Assembly: GCA_025769875.1 (NCBI GenBank) | Contig: JAGFNK010000034.1 | Location: 1 to 64,000, forward strand | Direction: 5' to 3' | Length of the DNA: 64,000 nt | From: Russula earlei | Taxonomy: Eukaryota > Basidiomycota > Agaricomycetes > Russulales > Russulaceae | Shown here: positions 8,984-20,157 of the stretch, piece after piece | Layout of the letters: the number at the start of each line of letters is the position of its first letter | How positions within the stretch are numbered: position 1 is the first letter of the stretch | Notes under the pieces: model-generated | Seen by the model: only the letters and a program-made list of their open reading frames with translations | Told to the model about the DNA's origin: nothing | The model's database searches: none | Program-made: the position numbers and the translations under genes

Positions 8984-11900
8984 ATGGCCACCCCCGATGC
9001 CATCGCCCACGTCCTCGCATCCACACTCAACGCAGATCCCAACGTACGAATCTCCGCAGAGTTATCTCTCTCCGAACTTCTCAAGAGCCCACGTACGCCA
9101 GCTCTCTCGGTCGTCACCCTTGACTCACCTTGTCTCGGAAGAGTCCACGCTCTCACTCGCGCAACTCGTATTTTCTCAGGACGTGGAGTCCTCGCTACGA
9201 CAGATGAGTCTTGGGTCTGCCACGCGCGCAAAGGACGTTTCTTGATGACTCGCCATAGCACTCGGCCATCATCATTCTCAGAAAGTACGTAAAGGAACAC
9301 TGGTCTCCGTTCTTCCCACATTTTAGAGGAGATGCCCCACCGGTGGAGGTGAGCTACCCGCCTTCCTCTGCTCGCGTCCTTGCTGGATCGCTGAACCCCA
9401 TCCACGTAACATAGCTGAAGGACCAGATTCGCCGAGCTGTCTTTCAAGGGCTGTCCGACTCGGATCGTAAGATCAGATCTTTATGCGTGCGTTGACCACC
9501 CACCCACTCAATGGCCAAGCCATGCATGATTCAGCAATATTTCCCAGGCCCATACCTTGTCGACGATAGCCAACAGCGACTGGCCAGACGAATATCCGGA
9601 TTTGCTCAATCTCCTCGTCCAGCTGTTGTTGTCCGGGTCTTCTAGCTCCGTCCATGGCGCCATGCAGGTCTTAACCGAGTTTGTCAGGACGGACCTGACA
9701 GAAGACCAGCTTTTGCCCGTCATGCGTGAATTGCTGCCCGTCCTAATGTCGATCCTCAGCGCCAACGAGGTTAGTCACGCCAGATCCGTCCCAAAAATTT
9801 ATTTGTCATATGCACGCCCTTGTAGCAACATTCTCCCCTGACGCGTTCGCGCACGATATCCGTCTTCCGCCAGTGTGTCGAAGCGCTCTACATGGTCAAA
9901 GACCAGCACCCGCAAGCAGCCAAAGTGGCTGCCGAGAACGTCTTGCCTGCTTGGCTGGACGCCTTCAATGTCCTTCTGAATCTCGATCCTCAGCAGGACA
10001 TCTCTGCCGAACACTGGGACGGTCTGGGAATTCGCATCCAGATTTTCAGGGTGCGCGCTACGCTCCGGTTTCTCCTGAGGGTTACTGAATTTGAGAAAAA
10101 GACTCTGGAGACGGTGCACACATCCTTTCCACGCGTCCTCACGCCATACTTGCCGGCTTATGTCACTGCCGCCCTCCATCATCTTCACGCGCTTTACCCA
10201 ACATTCGTGGCGTACTATCTTACGGACGGCCTGGCAGTTCCGAATTCGTCCGAAGGGGAACCAATCGAGTTGTACAGGCTAATCACGCCTCTAGTCGACT
10301 TTGTGACCGGCGCCACCCGCCAGAGCAAGGCTCGTGTAGCTTTCGATGAGGGAACGCTGGGTAAGTGGGTCGATGCTCTCGTCCAATGGGCTCAGATGAC
10401 GAAGGAAAACGTAAGTCTGTATGTGCTCTCCCACCCAGTCTTGACCACGTTCACGTGTAGGAGGAGCAATGGGCGGCCGATGCGAACATGTTCATATCTC
10501 AAGAGGAAGACGATACCCAGGTGTATAGCGTGCGGATCGCTGTCTTTGATTTGCTCTCGGTATGTCTTCATCGAGGATGCCAGTCATCGCTGCCTCACTT
10601 ATTCTGCTTCAGTCTCTTTTGACAAATGCCCCTGTCCAAACAGTGTCCGCTTTACACACTTCGGTACTGCGTATTGTCACCGAAGCCAACAAAGCTCGAG
10701 AAGGTGGGGTCGAGGACTGGTACGTAGCTCTCTGACTTTGAGTGTGGCCTATTGACGTCCCTTTGCTCATCAGGTGGCGTCCCCTCGAAGGCGCTTTCGC
10801 GGTCCTGGGTTCTCAGGCGGAAGTCATCCTGGACATTTCAAACGATGAACACGATGCCGGTCGACCGAGACCGATTGACATCGAGTACCTCCTTGCGCAC
10901 GTTATCCCATCCCTCCTCACGCTCTCAGGTTCGTGGCGCAATTACATCTGTAGCTAGGATATATAATTTTCGGGACGTAGCCTATCCATTTTTGCAAGGT
11001 CGTTGTCTCTTCCTGGCCAGCCGATTCGCGGAGTTGCTTCCTGCGGACGTTCGCGGGCAGTATTTTCAGGCTGCCATACAGGTGATCGAGTCGAACGAAA
11101 CCGAGATCCCCTTCAAAGTCTCCGCGGTCAAGTCTATCCAACAGTTCGTTGTTTCATCCTCTTTTCAGAAATTTCTTATGCTGACTTTCCTCGACCTAGT
11201 TTCGCCGAGTATATCTCGGATGCCGAATTGGCGATGGTACCACGTATCATTAGGGACCTTGGACCTTTCTTGCTTGAAACTTCAGAGGACACACTATCTC
11301 TCGTTCTCGAGACGGTCTCTGTGTTGTCCGCAGTTGCAAAGGGTTCATGGTTCACGACCGATTTGGCTATAGCCCTTACGGCCGCGCTGCTAGATATCTG
11401 GCCGAAGAACATGAAGGGTCTGTATTACATCCGTCTCCCGCTGCCACTGCGCTGATTCATATCACAGATCCGATATTCTTGTCACTACTCAACGATATTT
11501 TGATTTCAACTGTCAGCTCAAAGACATCAGGGGTTTACGAGGCAACGGTCAAGCACGCATTGCCGAGGCTCACGGCTGCAATTGGATCATCCGAGGCGAA
11601 CGAGCCTTGGGTGGCCTCGTCAGCTCTTGATCTTGCCGGTAGCCTTTCCCGAGGCGCACCAGAGATAGGTCTAGGCGATGGTTTTTTCGCTACCATTGCG
11701 CCAACTTTAGTTCGACTGTCTCAGAGTTGCTGAGGACCGCGACGTTTTACAGGTACAGTATTCGTCTCATTCACCATTCCAGCTGCCTTACGCGTGGTAT
11801 CCAGAATGGTGTCTTATTCCTAACCCTGGTCGTGCGCAAGGACGTTGGCCAACTCCTCTCATGGACGCACACAGACGGCCAAACAGGTCTCGTACACGTA

Positions 11901-13007
11901 CTAACCGTCATCGCTCGCTTGCTTCAAAACCAAGACGAGTCTGGTGGGCTCGTGATCGGAGATCTAATCATCCATCTATTCCGACGTGCGGGTGAGAGCG
12001 TGCTACCTGTTCTGCCTGATCTTCTGCAAGCGATGCTTGTGCGTATGCAGACCGCGCAGACAGCGACCTTCCTGCAAAGTTTGATCATCCCGTTCACGTT
12101 CCTTGTCTACAATCACTGCGACGCTGTGTTCGATCTGCTCGAGTCGACACGCGTCGGCGAGGATGGTCGCTCGGGTCTGGACGTCATGCTCAACACGTGG
12201 TGTGAGAATGCAGCCACGTTCCAAGGCTTTTGGCCGACACGGATCAGCGCGCTCGCGTTGTGCACGCTGTTACGAGCGGGGCGGCCCTCATTGCAAACCG
12301 TCGAGGTCAAGGGCGACATTATCATCACAGCGGCGACGAAGGATAGTGAGATGCTTTTCTCCTCCTGGCTCGTCGATGAGTTATCTGACTAATCCGCCAG
12401 CAATCATGACGCGCTCGAAGACTAGAGTTGGTGAGTGGGTTACTGGGGCCCCGATGATGTTACATTGACATGTGCGGTCCAGCACCACCTCAATTTACCA
12501 GAGTGCCTTTCCCTGTCAAGGCGCTCAAGCTCCTTTTACACGAACTTCAAACGAATGGAGAGGTTGCAACCCTGGCAGCGCCAACCGCCCCTATCGACGC
12601 CGAGTCGGATGATGGTGTAAGCTACTTGGCTACCACTTGTCTCTAACTGATTGACTGCTTCCCAAAAGGACTCAGACTGGTCTGATGAAGAAAAGGTGAA
12701 GGATGACAGAGTTGCTTTCTTGTCGGATGTGATAGGCGTGGGTGGTGTGTCATTCGATGAGGATGACGTTCTTGCCAACAACGACGATGAGGATCTCCAA
12801 AAGGATCCTGTTTCACAGATTGACCTTCGCGTAAGTGCTCTGCCCCGATGGAATTCCCTCCTGATCGGACACTTTTCATAGGCTCATGTGACCTCATTCA
12901 TCCGTGAGAGCGCAGGGCGCGATGCAGACGGATTTGGAGCGCTCGTTGGGCAACTCAGTGCAGAAGAGATGATCGTAGTGCAGCGCGCGTTACAAGAGCA
13001 GGGATGA
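8984..13007 (+). CDS. KAP114: Importin-9 / Kap114-type karyopherin beta
   Basis: This many-exon gene encodes a HEAT-repeat nuclear import receptor of roughly 1,050-1,100 aa. Exon 1 (8984-9092) starts MATPDAIAHVLASTL, and exon 2 (9142-9203) ends in the importin N-terminal motif SSLRQ, continued by ILRKYVKEHWSPFF. Further blocks, SDWPDEYPDLLNLLVQLL and VRTDLTEDQLLPVMRELLPVL, are typical of the importin-9 group. Near the C-terminus, acidic stretches (DSDWSDEE, FDEDDVLANNDDED) match the acidic loop of this family. It ends with a helical tail and stop at 13005-13007. The family imports TBP, histones and ribosomal proteins. The intron at 9204-9258 starts with AT instead of GT (see findings). The remaining junctions I checked use GT-AG. 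Confidence 0.85.
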
Positions 13008-13562
13008 AGAAGGTATACGTGGTAGATGTCGTTACCTTGGGTTTGAATCCGCGGTTGGATGTACATTAATTCCCTTTGGAGGAAGCAGAATGATAGATAG
13101 ATAATACCCGTCCTTCCGGTAAATGTCCTTCAGCTTGGCCATTATCTAGCGGAAAAGCATTTTCTGAGCTACGTGATACATGGAGAAAAACAGCCATGAA
13201 GATGTTCCATGGAAAAGTCGACATGCCATGTCCTCGAGAGCCGTCGACACGACACTTCCTAGCCTGGGTTCCTCTCGAGATTACAGAGACTCGAGAGAGT
13301 CACTGGCACTGTCAACGACGGTGGCGGAGAACTGACATCGAGCAGCGTGGCATAAATCTCTGGTAAACCCGACTTTTGAAAATCTCTGTTATTTCAACCC
13401 CCGTGGAACTTCCCACGCCACCGTCAAAAGAACGTGACCCACTGCAAGGCAGAACGAGAGAGCTCGTTGGCAAAAAAAGAATGTTTCCAGTCTACCTCGT
13501 ACAAGGCGCGTTCCTACCACTCTTCTAACCAAAGTGACCCTGTGCCGAGCTCTCGTTTTCAG

Positions 13563-14586
13563 CCTCAAGGGCGGCAGCGACGTTCGCCTCGTCGTCGTCC
13601 ACGTTCGCGCCCTTCCACACCTCCGCGGTCGTGAGCGCGAGCGCGAAATCTGCGCGCAAACGACAGGCGCGTCTGACGCGACAAAAAAAACCTCGCCAAG
13701 CGCGAAGAGCTCCGGAAGGCCGCCGCCGCCGCGCGGCCCCACGTCGTGCTCGGCACCGTAGCGGGCGACGACGACGCCAAGTGGGCCAACTGCGACTTGG
13801 CGAGGGCGCTCGTGCGCCCGGAGGAGCTCGAGCAGCGGCAGCAGCAGCAGCAGGAGGAGGAGGAGGAGGACGCTCCGGCACAGGGGGTGTCCTCGCCGTC
13901 TCCGTCTCCGTCGGAGACGGGGCCGGGATCGCTGCCGCTGGCGTTCGGGATCCGCGAAAGGGAGCGGCGGATGCTGTTTGAGCACCTGCCGCTGCTCTCT
14001 GCGGACATGAGCACGCGGCGCGAGATGAACGCGATGGGGCGTGGGAGCGGCACGGCGGGCGGGAACGTGGAGGAGATGGCGGCGCACCACGAGGCGGAGA
14101 CGGCGGCGGGCGTCGCGCAGGCGAGCGTGCTCGCCAAGCTCGTCGACCTGAGGAACGCGAACGCGGCCGGGATCGCGTTTGAGAATCGGCGGAGGGTCGT
14201 CGAGGCGTTTTCGGAGCCCGGAAAGCCGGACGATACGGGCAGGACCGAGGTGCAAGGTGCGTTTTGTCGTCGCTTGCGGGCTCTCCCCCCGAGCGAGAGG
14301 GGGGGGGGCGGCGTTGTTGCAACTCGTTCTGATGGGCTTTTTTTTTTTTTTTTTTGCTCTCGCACGTTTGCTAGCTGCGCTTCTCACCCTCCAAATACGC
14401 AATCTCTGGAAACACCTCAGCCAGTTTAAACGAGATGTGGCGAACCGGAGGAGCTTACGCCGGCTCGTTCACCAACGCGCCAAGCTTCTGAAATACCTGA
14501 AGCGCGCCGACCGGGACCGGTACGAACGCGTGTTGGAGCGTCTTGGACTCGAACCTGGAGCGATCGAAAGTGAACTGGTCGTATAG
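13563..14586 (+). CDS. MRPS28: Mitochondrial small-subunit ribosomal protein uS15m (frame broken once)
   Basis: The C-terminal exon (14375-14586) is a clear uS15 domain: LLTLQIRNLWKHL, then RRSLRRLVHQRAKLLKYLKR. It joins exon 1 across a GTGCGT...CTAG intron (14257-14374) at EVQ|AALLTL, the expected uS15 position. Exon 1 encodes a mitochondrial-type presequence (FAPFHTSAVVSASAKSARKR), a basic segment, a Gln/Glu-rich stretch and a long helical extension, as in yeast Mrps28. The frame is broken by one extra A in the A8 run at 13683-13690; with seven A the text would read RQKNLAKREELRKAAAAARP and run on in frame. The true start codon is unresolved: there is an in-frame stop upstream, and the stretch before 13563 ends in TTTTCAG, a likely acceptor. 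Role: 30S-like mitoribosome assembly and rRNA binding. Confidence 0.78.
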
Positions 14587-15492
14587 CGTGCTTTTTTTTT
14601 TCGCGCTTCGAGTAGTCTAGTGCAGGTCCTCTCCCGTCACTGTGTTATTCACAATCAATGGGAGAACGCGTTGGGTGCTTTCCCCCAGCTTTGGGCAGAC
14701 ACCACACAGAGTCAAGAGCAACGTCTCGAACGAGACGACAACAAACAAATATCACCGTGATCGCGGGTGCGTCGGTTACTTCGTTGTTAATGACCTGTGC
14801 AGGGTTCTGTGGCAATGCAATCGGACGAGTCTTGATCGTCACTTGGACGTGGACGGATTGGTTGATATTCCATTTTACGTGGCACAGGCCGGAGCTCATG
14901 TCCTCCCGGAACCGACATCGTGCAAATAGGACAGTATATTCTATTCCTCAACTGCATCGAACAGCGTACAGTTTCGGTCAAGTGCTCAGATGACCCCCCT
15001 AGTTTGAAGCGTCCATCACCCAGTTGCCCCCATCAGAGGCTAGCTTCTCAACAGGGATTTACAACTCGAAGTCGTCTGACATGATTTAAAAGAATGAGTG
15101 GGGGGGGTGGAGTAGCCTGAGTAAGTCATTGATGGGCAGCTCCAAGATCCGTGATCTGGAGGAGATTTTGAAATGGGAGCGCGTGAGGACAGGGGAGATG
15201 AGGGGACAAGGCGACAGGACAGTTATTTTATTTTTTCCCCAAGGGGGCTACATGTTTTTTAAGTACATAGACATAGGAATCTTTACATAGGAGTCTTGGA
15301 ATCAAGTGCAATAAGCAAAACATATAGTGAGCATTTGGATAGTAAATCAAGGCGAGTCGCGATTAGATCGTTTTACACGAATACAGAAACTAAGCACATT
15401 GTATGGTAAGTATGTACCTACATTGCCTTGGACGTCTTAAACGGGTCAAGAGACCATTGAGCTCCAGTTGAGATAGTAATTGTCGAGACGGA
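14587..15492. other. Intergenic, no gene seen
   Basis: This is the spacer between the 3' end of uS15m and the F-box remnant. It holds only short unlinked ORFs without protein-like composition, a G8 run near 15101 and A/T-rich sequence around 15225-15330. I see no RNA gene or repeat family. Confidence 0.5.
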
Positions 15493-15998
15493 TCAACCGA
15501 GGTGTTGTGCAATCGAAAGGGGAAGGATGGAACCGGGAGTGTCCTCAATGCGACGCTGGTGGACAGTGAAAGCGATTCGAGAGCTGGAGCTGGCCACCGG
15601 ATACAACGGCGCATCCTTCGCTCGCGAGCATTGGGTCGCGCCAACCAAGGTCAGGGTGAAGTCAATATGGCACCAAAGACGAGACTGGTTGAATACGATC
15701 TCCCGCCACTGATAGCAGACGTGAGCGACGTTCAGCCATCCAAGACGATCGGTTTTTTTGGGCATACAGTCGAAGGGTATATCGCGGGAAAGGGTACGAA
15801 GGAAAAGATAAGATCCAAGATCTCTGGTGGTACTGGTAAACACGAGATGGAGGGTGTCGCATGTACGGGTAATTCCAAACAACGCCCACGACGATTCCGA
15901 AATTCTTCTACAACATCGGAATACTGTCTCGATGGAAAGGTAAGAACGTAGAACTTACATCCCACCATGGGCATCAGGTCTGATGGTTGGAACGCCAC
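15493..15998 (-). pseudogene. F-box domain protein, short and frame-broken
   Basis: On the minus strand, an F-box core (SCLPVPPEILDLIFSFVPF) lies in one frame. Its normal continuation in mushroom F-box proteins (RLGWLNVAHVCYQWREIV, then LWCHIDFTLTLVGAT) lies in the next frame. The switch falls at the T7 run 15753-15759: one more T (A on the coding strand) would join them. After the F-box the frame ends within about 85 residues, far short of the usual 400-550 aa, with no leucine-rich repeats. It is either a decayed member of the large SCF-adaptor family or a partial copy. Family members recruit substrates to Skp1-cullin ubiquitin ligases; function here is doubtful. Confidence 0.65.
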
Positions 15999-16476
15999 TC
16001 CGCCATTTATATTACCGATGATATTGATGTGATGTGATGATGGATGACGGAGGCGTGGGAGAAGTTGCGATTCGACCTCTGGCGATGTGTCATGTCGTGA
16101 ACTTGGGATTCACTGACTGTTGCCAACTGTGCCTTTGTTTTTCGTGGGCAGCTACGATTGAGGCTGAGGCTGTATCATGTATCCACGGCCACGATATGAC
16201 TCGGCGTGATCACGAATGCGCGTTCCGGAATCAGTTTCTGATGTCATGGGGGGATTGGCCCCAACCTCGTTTGATCTCGCTTTTCTCTACTTGAGGTCCG
16301 CTGGCAGTGATTTCCCGGCTCTTGCTCACCTTCAAGTTTTCACCCCGGCACTGGTTGGTGAGTACTACTGTCCAGCTTACTCCTTTCCCGTGATGACCCA
16401 TGGTGGCACTAACGCTTTTTGCTCAAGCCTCAGCCAATCTCTATCTCTACAACCTCTCATTTCACTGTTCACGACG

Positions 16477-16878
16477 ATGGTTAACCTATCTAACATCGCC
16501 CTTCTTGCTCTTGCCGTTTCCGCTGCTGGCCCAGCTCTCGCTAATTGCGGCCCGTACGTCTACCCTTTTCAACGATCACAACCTAGCCGACCCCTGGCCA
16601 GTGCCCGCGGCAATATCGCCATGCCTGCCACCTCGCGCCGTGGAAATTTGTATGCTCGTAACACAATTCTGCTGGTACGTGGCAACAATCCTTTCAGGAG
16701 GTTTACCACCCAGATGGGTCGTCGCATTACCCAGGTCCGAGACGACATTCCTGGGACTGTCCTGAGTCCTAGGGGTCTCAAGTTTAAAGACAACTTAAAG
16801 TCCAAGGCCATCAATTACCTCCAAAACCGCATTTCTACTATTCCTAGCAATGGAAGAGTGCGTTGTTTTGATGGCTAG
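16477..16878 (+). CDS. Small secreted basic protein
   Basis: This is a single-exon ORF of 133 aa. Residues 1-22 form a good signal peptide (MVNLSNIALLALAVSAAGPALA), with cleavage likely before NCGPY. The mature part is about 110 aa, strongly basic with many Arg (for example RGNNPFRRFTTQMGRR), and has only two Cys, one at each end, which could form one disulfide. A CT-rich leader precedes the ATG, common for expressed fungal genes. I recognise no domain. It could be a secreted effector-like or cell-wall protein; that rests only on size and signal peptide. Confidence 0.55.
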   Translation: MVNLSNIALLALAVSAAGPALANCGPYVYPFQRSQPSRPLASARGNIAMPATSRRGNLYARNTILLVRGNNPFRRFTTQMGRRITQVRDDIPGTVLSPRGLKFKDNLKSKAINYLQNRISTIPSNGRVRCFDG

Positions 16879-18190
16879 GCAGAATTGAATGTCCCTTGGC
16901 GTGTGTATGTACAATACAACGAAGTTATATTGGTACCTAGGGACAATCGGGTAGTAATGCAGCTACGGCCCAATCAGATATTCTCAGCATGGAGTGGACA
17001 ATTGAACCAGCTAAGGATGAAGTTATGCTTGTATGCATGTTAAAGAACACAGAGTGTCGTGGCGCACAAGGTAGTGGCTCTCTGTGTTTCCCCCTGGCCC
17101 AGAATCTGTGCACGATGAAAGGTGGGAGCAGCTGTTCAAGTTGTCTATCGCTACCAAAACATGATGACCCCAAGGCGATCATATTTGCCTCGTGAAGTGA
17201 CGGAAGGGATGTATGGATGTACCTTGCACATGTTGAAATTTGATATCTGCAGATAACGGTCATTACTGATGCGACTTAATTCTTCTATGTAGGGGGGCGA
17301 GCGCGAGGGGTACACCATCCAAAACAGGTTAGGTACGTGCGGAACCATATAATCAGCGCTACAGATGGTCGTGCGGACGGAGTTCTCTACCAACGCCATT
17401 CGGCTGCTTCGAGACACAGCCTCAATTCGCAAACGGGAGAGCGATCGCTCGGCCTCGAGGTCACAACTAATTAGTGCCCCAAGTGCAGCAAGCGAGCCTT
17501 CTTGTCGAAGGGCGAGGGGTGGACGACTCGGAAAAGGAATCGGGCCGCCCGGCTCCCGCCGCGACGTTGGTCCCATCATGTCACCCATCATGAAAAAAAA
17601 AAAAAGGTTGTCTCCCCCCTGCACGAGGCGCCGCTGTGGGTATCAAAGCAAGGCCTGGGCAAGTTGTCAGGCCGTGAGCAACAACAAACTTGAACGCAAA
17701 CCCCTACCTCCCGGATTCTCTCAAATTCGCCCGCGACCTTCGTTCATTGTCCCGATATATTATATCGACAGCGGCGGCCTTTTGCAAAGCAAACCCTGTC
17801 GGGCTGCCTCGGATTTATCATTTGAGGCTCCCCTCTTTTTTTTTTTAAAAAAAAATTTTGTCTACAACTTTTATTACTTTCCGGGTGGAGAAATCGATAT
17901 ATCATATCCGAAGGAGGAGCCAAAGAACAGTCCCTTTTGTTTCCGGCATCACTGCAAAAATCCGCACCGCACCCACGTTGGGGAGGTTGTAGCTATAGGG
18001 GGGGTTAAGATATTAGCGTTTTGGAACCACTCCTGTGAGTCGACCATTTTCGACCGTTCTGAGCCAGTGCACCGGGAGCCCTGACAATAACTAGTGCGAA
18101 GCTTGACCAACGTCACCAACAATGTTTTGACAAAGTCACTTAGCGCTCATATTTCTTGCTCTGTAATTCTCTCAAGGCTTCAGTTTTCTA
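16879..18190. other. Intergenic, no gene seen
   Basis: This spacer contains homopolymers (A12 near 17593; a T-then-A stretch near 17837-17856) and short ORFs without recognisable content. It probably holds the 3' UTR of the secreted protein and the promoter of the zinc-finger gene. Confidence 0.5.
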
Positions 18191-19065
18191 ATGTCCTCCG
18201 ACTGTTCCGTGACCGTGAAAGCACCGTCCTCATTGCTTACTGGGGCCCAAGTCTCTGCGCAAGGGACCAGGGCCGTGAATTTTCCCGATTTGCATCTGTG
18301 TACCGGGATCAAAAACAGTTTGGCTGCTTCTGGCGCCACTTCCACTGCCACTACCCCACCAACTCAAGAGTCCACAGCCTCCGTGGCGATGTCAAACCCG
18401 TCATCCCAAACCTCATCTGCCTCACCTACGGAGTCATCCACCCCTTCGACCGTATCCCAATCCTCCTCAGGCCCTCCGAGAAGCCCGATCCGCGTTCCGG
18501 CACGCTTACGCCGTAAATGTCCCATATACGCACAAGCAGAATGGGCATGGGAGCAAGACGACTTTGGCGATTCATCCGCTTGCTGCCGCAGTAAAGGACC
18601 TGCCAAAGGCCGACGAAGATGCACCCCCGGCCACTGGAGCTAGCCTCGTCGCGGTCTCCTCTTCTGGTCGGAAAACGGAATGCGCTGCTCCCCGAAAGCG
18701 GATTCCACCTCCGGTGACTGTCCCGCACCTGATCAAGAAAAGCCGCGGGCGCCGAGTGCCCGAGTCGGACGAAGCGCAGGAGCGCAATCACGTCTGTGCC
18801 GTGCCTGGTTGCTCTAAAAGCTTTGCGCGGGCCGAGCACCTCAAGCGGCACGTGATATCGCTGCACACCCACGAGAAACGTAGGTCTCGAGTTGTCGGGG
18901 TGGGGGCTACGAATGCCCCCTATCCTTCTCTCTCTCTTTTCCATTGGATACGAACTGATATCCGGACTGTGTATTCATTTTTTTTCAGCCTTCGTGTGTG
19001 GATGCGGCAAGACGTTTGCGCGCCGTGATAACCTTTTGCAGCACCAGCGCGTTCATGCGACTTGA
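18191..19065 (+). CDS. Two-finger C2H2 zinc-finger protein (short paralogue)
   Basis: The three-exon model is 18191-18512, 18592-18879 and 18989-19065, giving 228 aa with phases consistent. The N-terminus is Ser/Thr/Pro-rich and probably disordered. A basic linker, LIKKSRGRRVP, precedes finger 1 (HVCAVPGCSKSF...HLKRHVISLH). An intron (GTAGGT...TTTCAG, 18880-18988) falls at HEK|P. Finger 2 is FVCGCGKTFARRDNLLQHQRVH, where the two Cys are only one residue apart. The protein ends three residues later. The finger pair resembles the tandem fingers of fungal stress-response regulators (Msn2-like), so a DNA-binding transcription factor is likely. The gene at 29521 shares linker and intron position. 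Confidence 0.75.
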
Positions 19066-19408
19066 ATGACCCCGGCTGCGCCGTGTTGATCGAGTAGCCA
19101 TGAGCGCTTTCGAAGAACGAAAAAACACACCCGTCCATACTGTAGCTCTGGATATGGTGTGGCGAGCCACTCTTGCGATCACGATGTACGAGGAAGAGCG
19201 CACGCCGGTGTTCAGGGGGGCAAGAGATGGTCCCATCCACCTTACTTGGCACAAGTGATGGGCCCTCACCGGTAGCGGCCATAATGTTGAGCTCAATATC
19301 TATCAAGTCCTCAAATTGTACTGTAGCAGCGAAGGCTAAAGGACCACCTGCCCGTACTCGTTCCGGTCCCACGAGGAGCTTGTCGGTGTAACGTCCTGCA
19401 GCGGACAT
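18985..19408 (-). CDS. Uncertain minus-strand ORF, tail-to-tail with the zinc-finger gene
   Basis: From an ATG at 19408 the minus strand is open for about 140 residues (MSAAGRYTDKLLVGPERV). The composition is plausible for the first 60-100 residues, then the ORF runs antisense through the last zinc-finger exon. I recognise no domain. It may be a small gene whose real end or intron is different, or a chance ORF opposite the 3' UTR. Confidence 0.2.
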
Positions 19409-20157
19409 GATCACCTAGGAAGACATGTCGAATCTAGACCACACACTTTATTTGTATCTATTGCAGAACTGATAATGGAGTTCTCGGATGTGCAAATCCA
19501 GAAGTGCCGTGCTTTGATCTTTGCCCCACAGATCGCACGTCGCAGAATGAGCTCTAAGGGGGAGTCACATGGACAAGCTTGGCGGATTTCAGTCCGCAAA
19601 GAGGCAGCAAGTATCCTACGTCAATAAGCAACCAACTGGTGAATGAGAATTCGAGCGAGTGCCCATGTGACATGCATGATAGCATCAACGCTACACGCAG
19701 ATGTCGCGATCATGTGAGCTCATGCGTCGGTCCGGGGAAAGGGCTCCAGTAGAAATCATTGCCGAGGGTGACCTACGACAGAACTGCCTGCGACCAGACC
19801 ACATTATGACTCCGACCAAGATGCGCTATACAACGGGTCATTGAAGACACGGCACTGTCCAATAATAGGAAAAGAAGACGCTGGCACCATGTGGTTTCCG
19901 AGGCGTGACTTTTTCTTAAGCGGCCAGTCGCGTGGCGTGTATCTAACATGGCCATAACACTATCCCCTTCTATTCCATCTACCTTCCGCTGGCGAGCACA
20001 CATGTTTCCTTCATCTAACGCTCGATAACGCCGTTTCCCGTGTTTCGTCCCGTCATATAAGAACCGATATCTGGGTTGAGCTCCTTTGAGCTTCACTTTC
20101 TCTCTTGCGAGTGTCTCTCCGTCATCCCATCCCTCTTGCGCGCCATTGGCTCTCATC
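19409..20157. other. Intergenic / promoter of the transporter gene
   Basis: No supportable gene. A TATA-like TATAAG (20056-20061) lies about 100 bp before the ATG at 20158, followed by a CT-rich leader, a normal fungal promoter arrangement for the downstream gene. Confidence 0.45.

Noticed and set aside
13389..14402. Long minus-strand ORFs opposite uS15m
   Set aside because: They are GC-rich mirror frames of the real coding exons with Arg/Pro/Ser-rich composition and no motifs.
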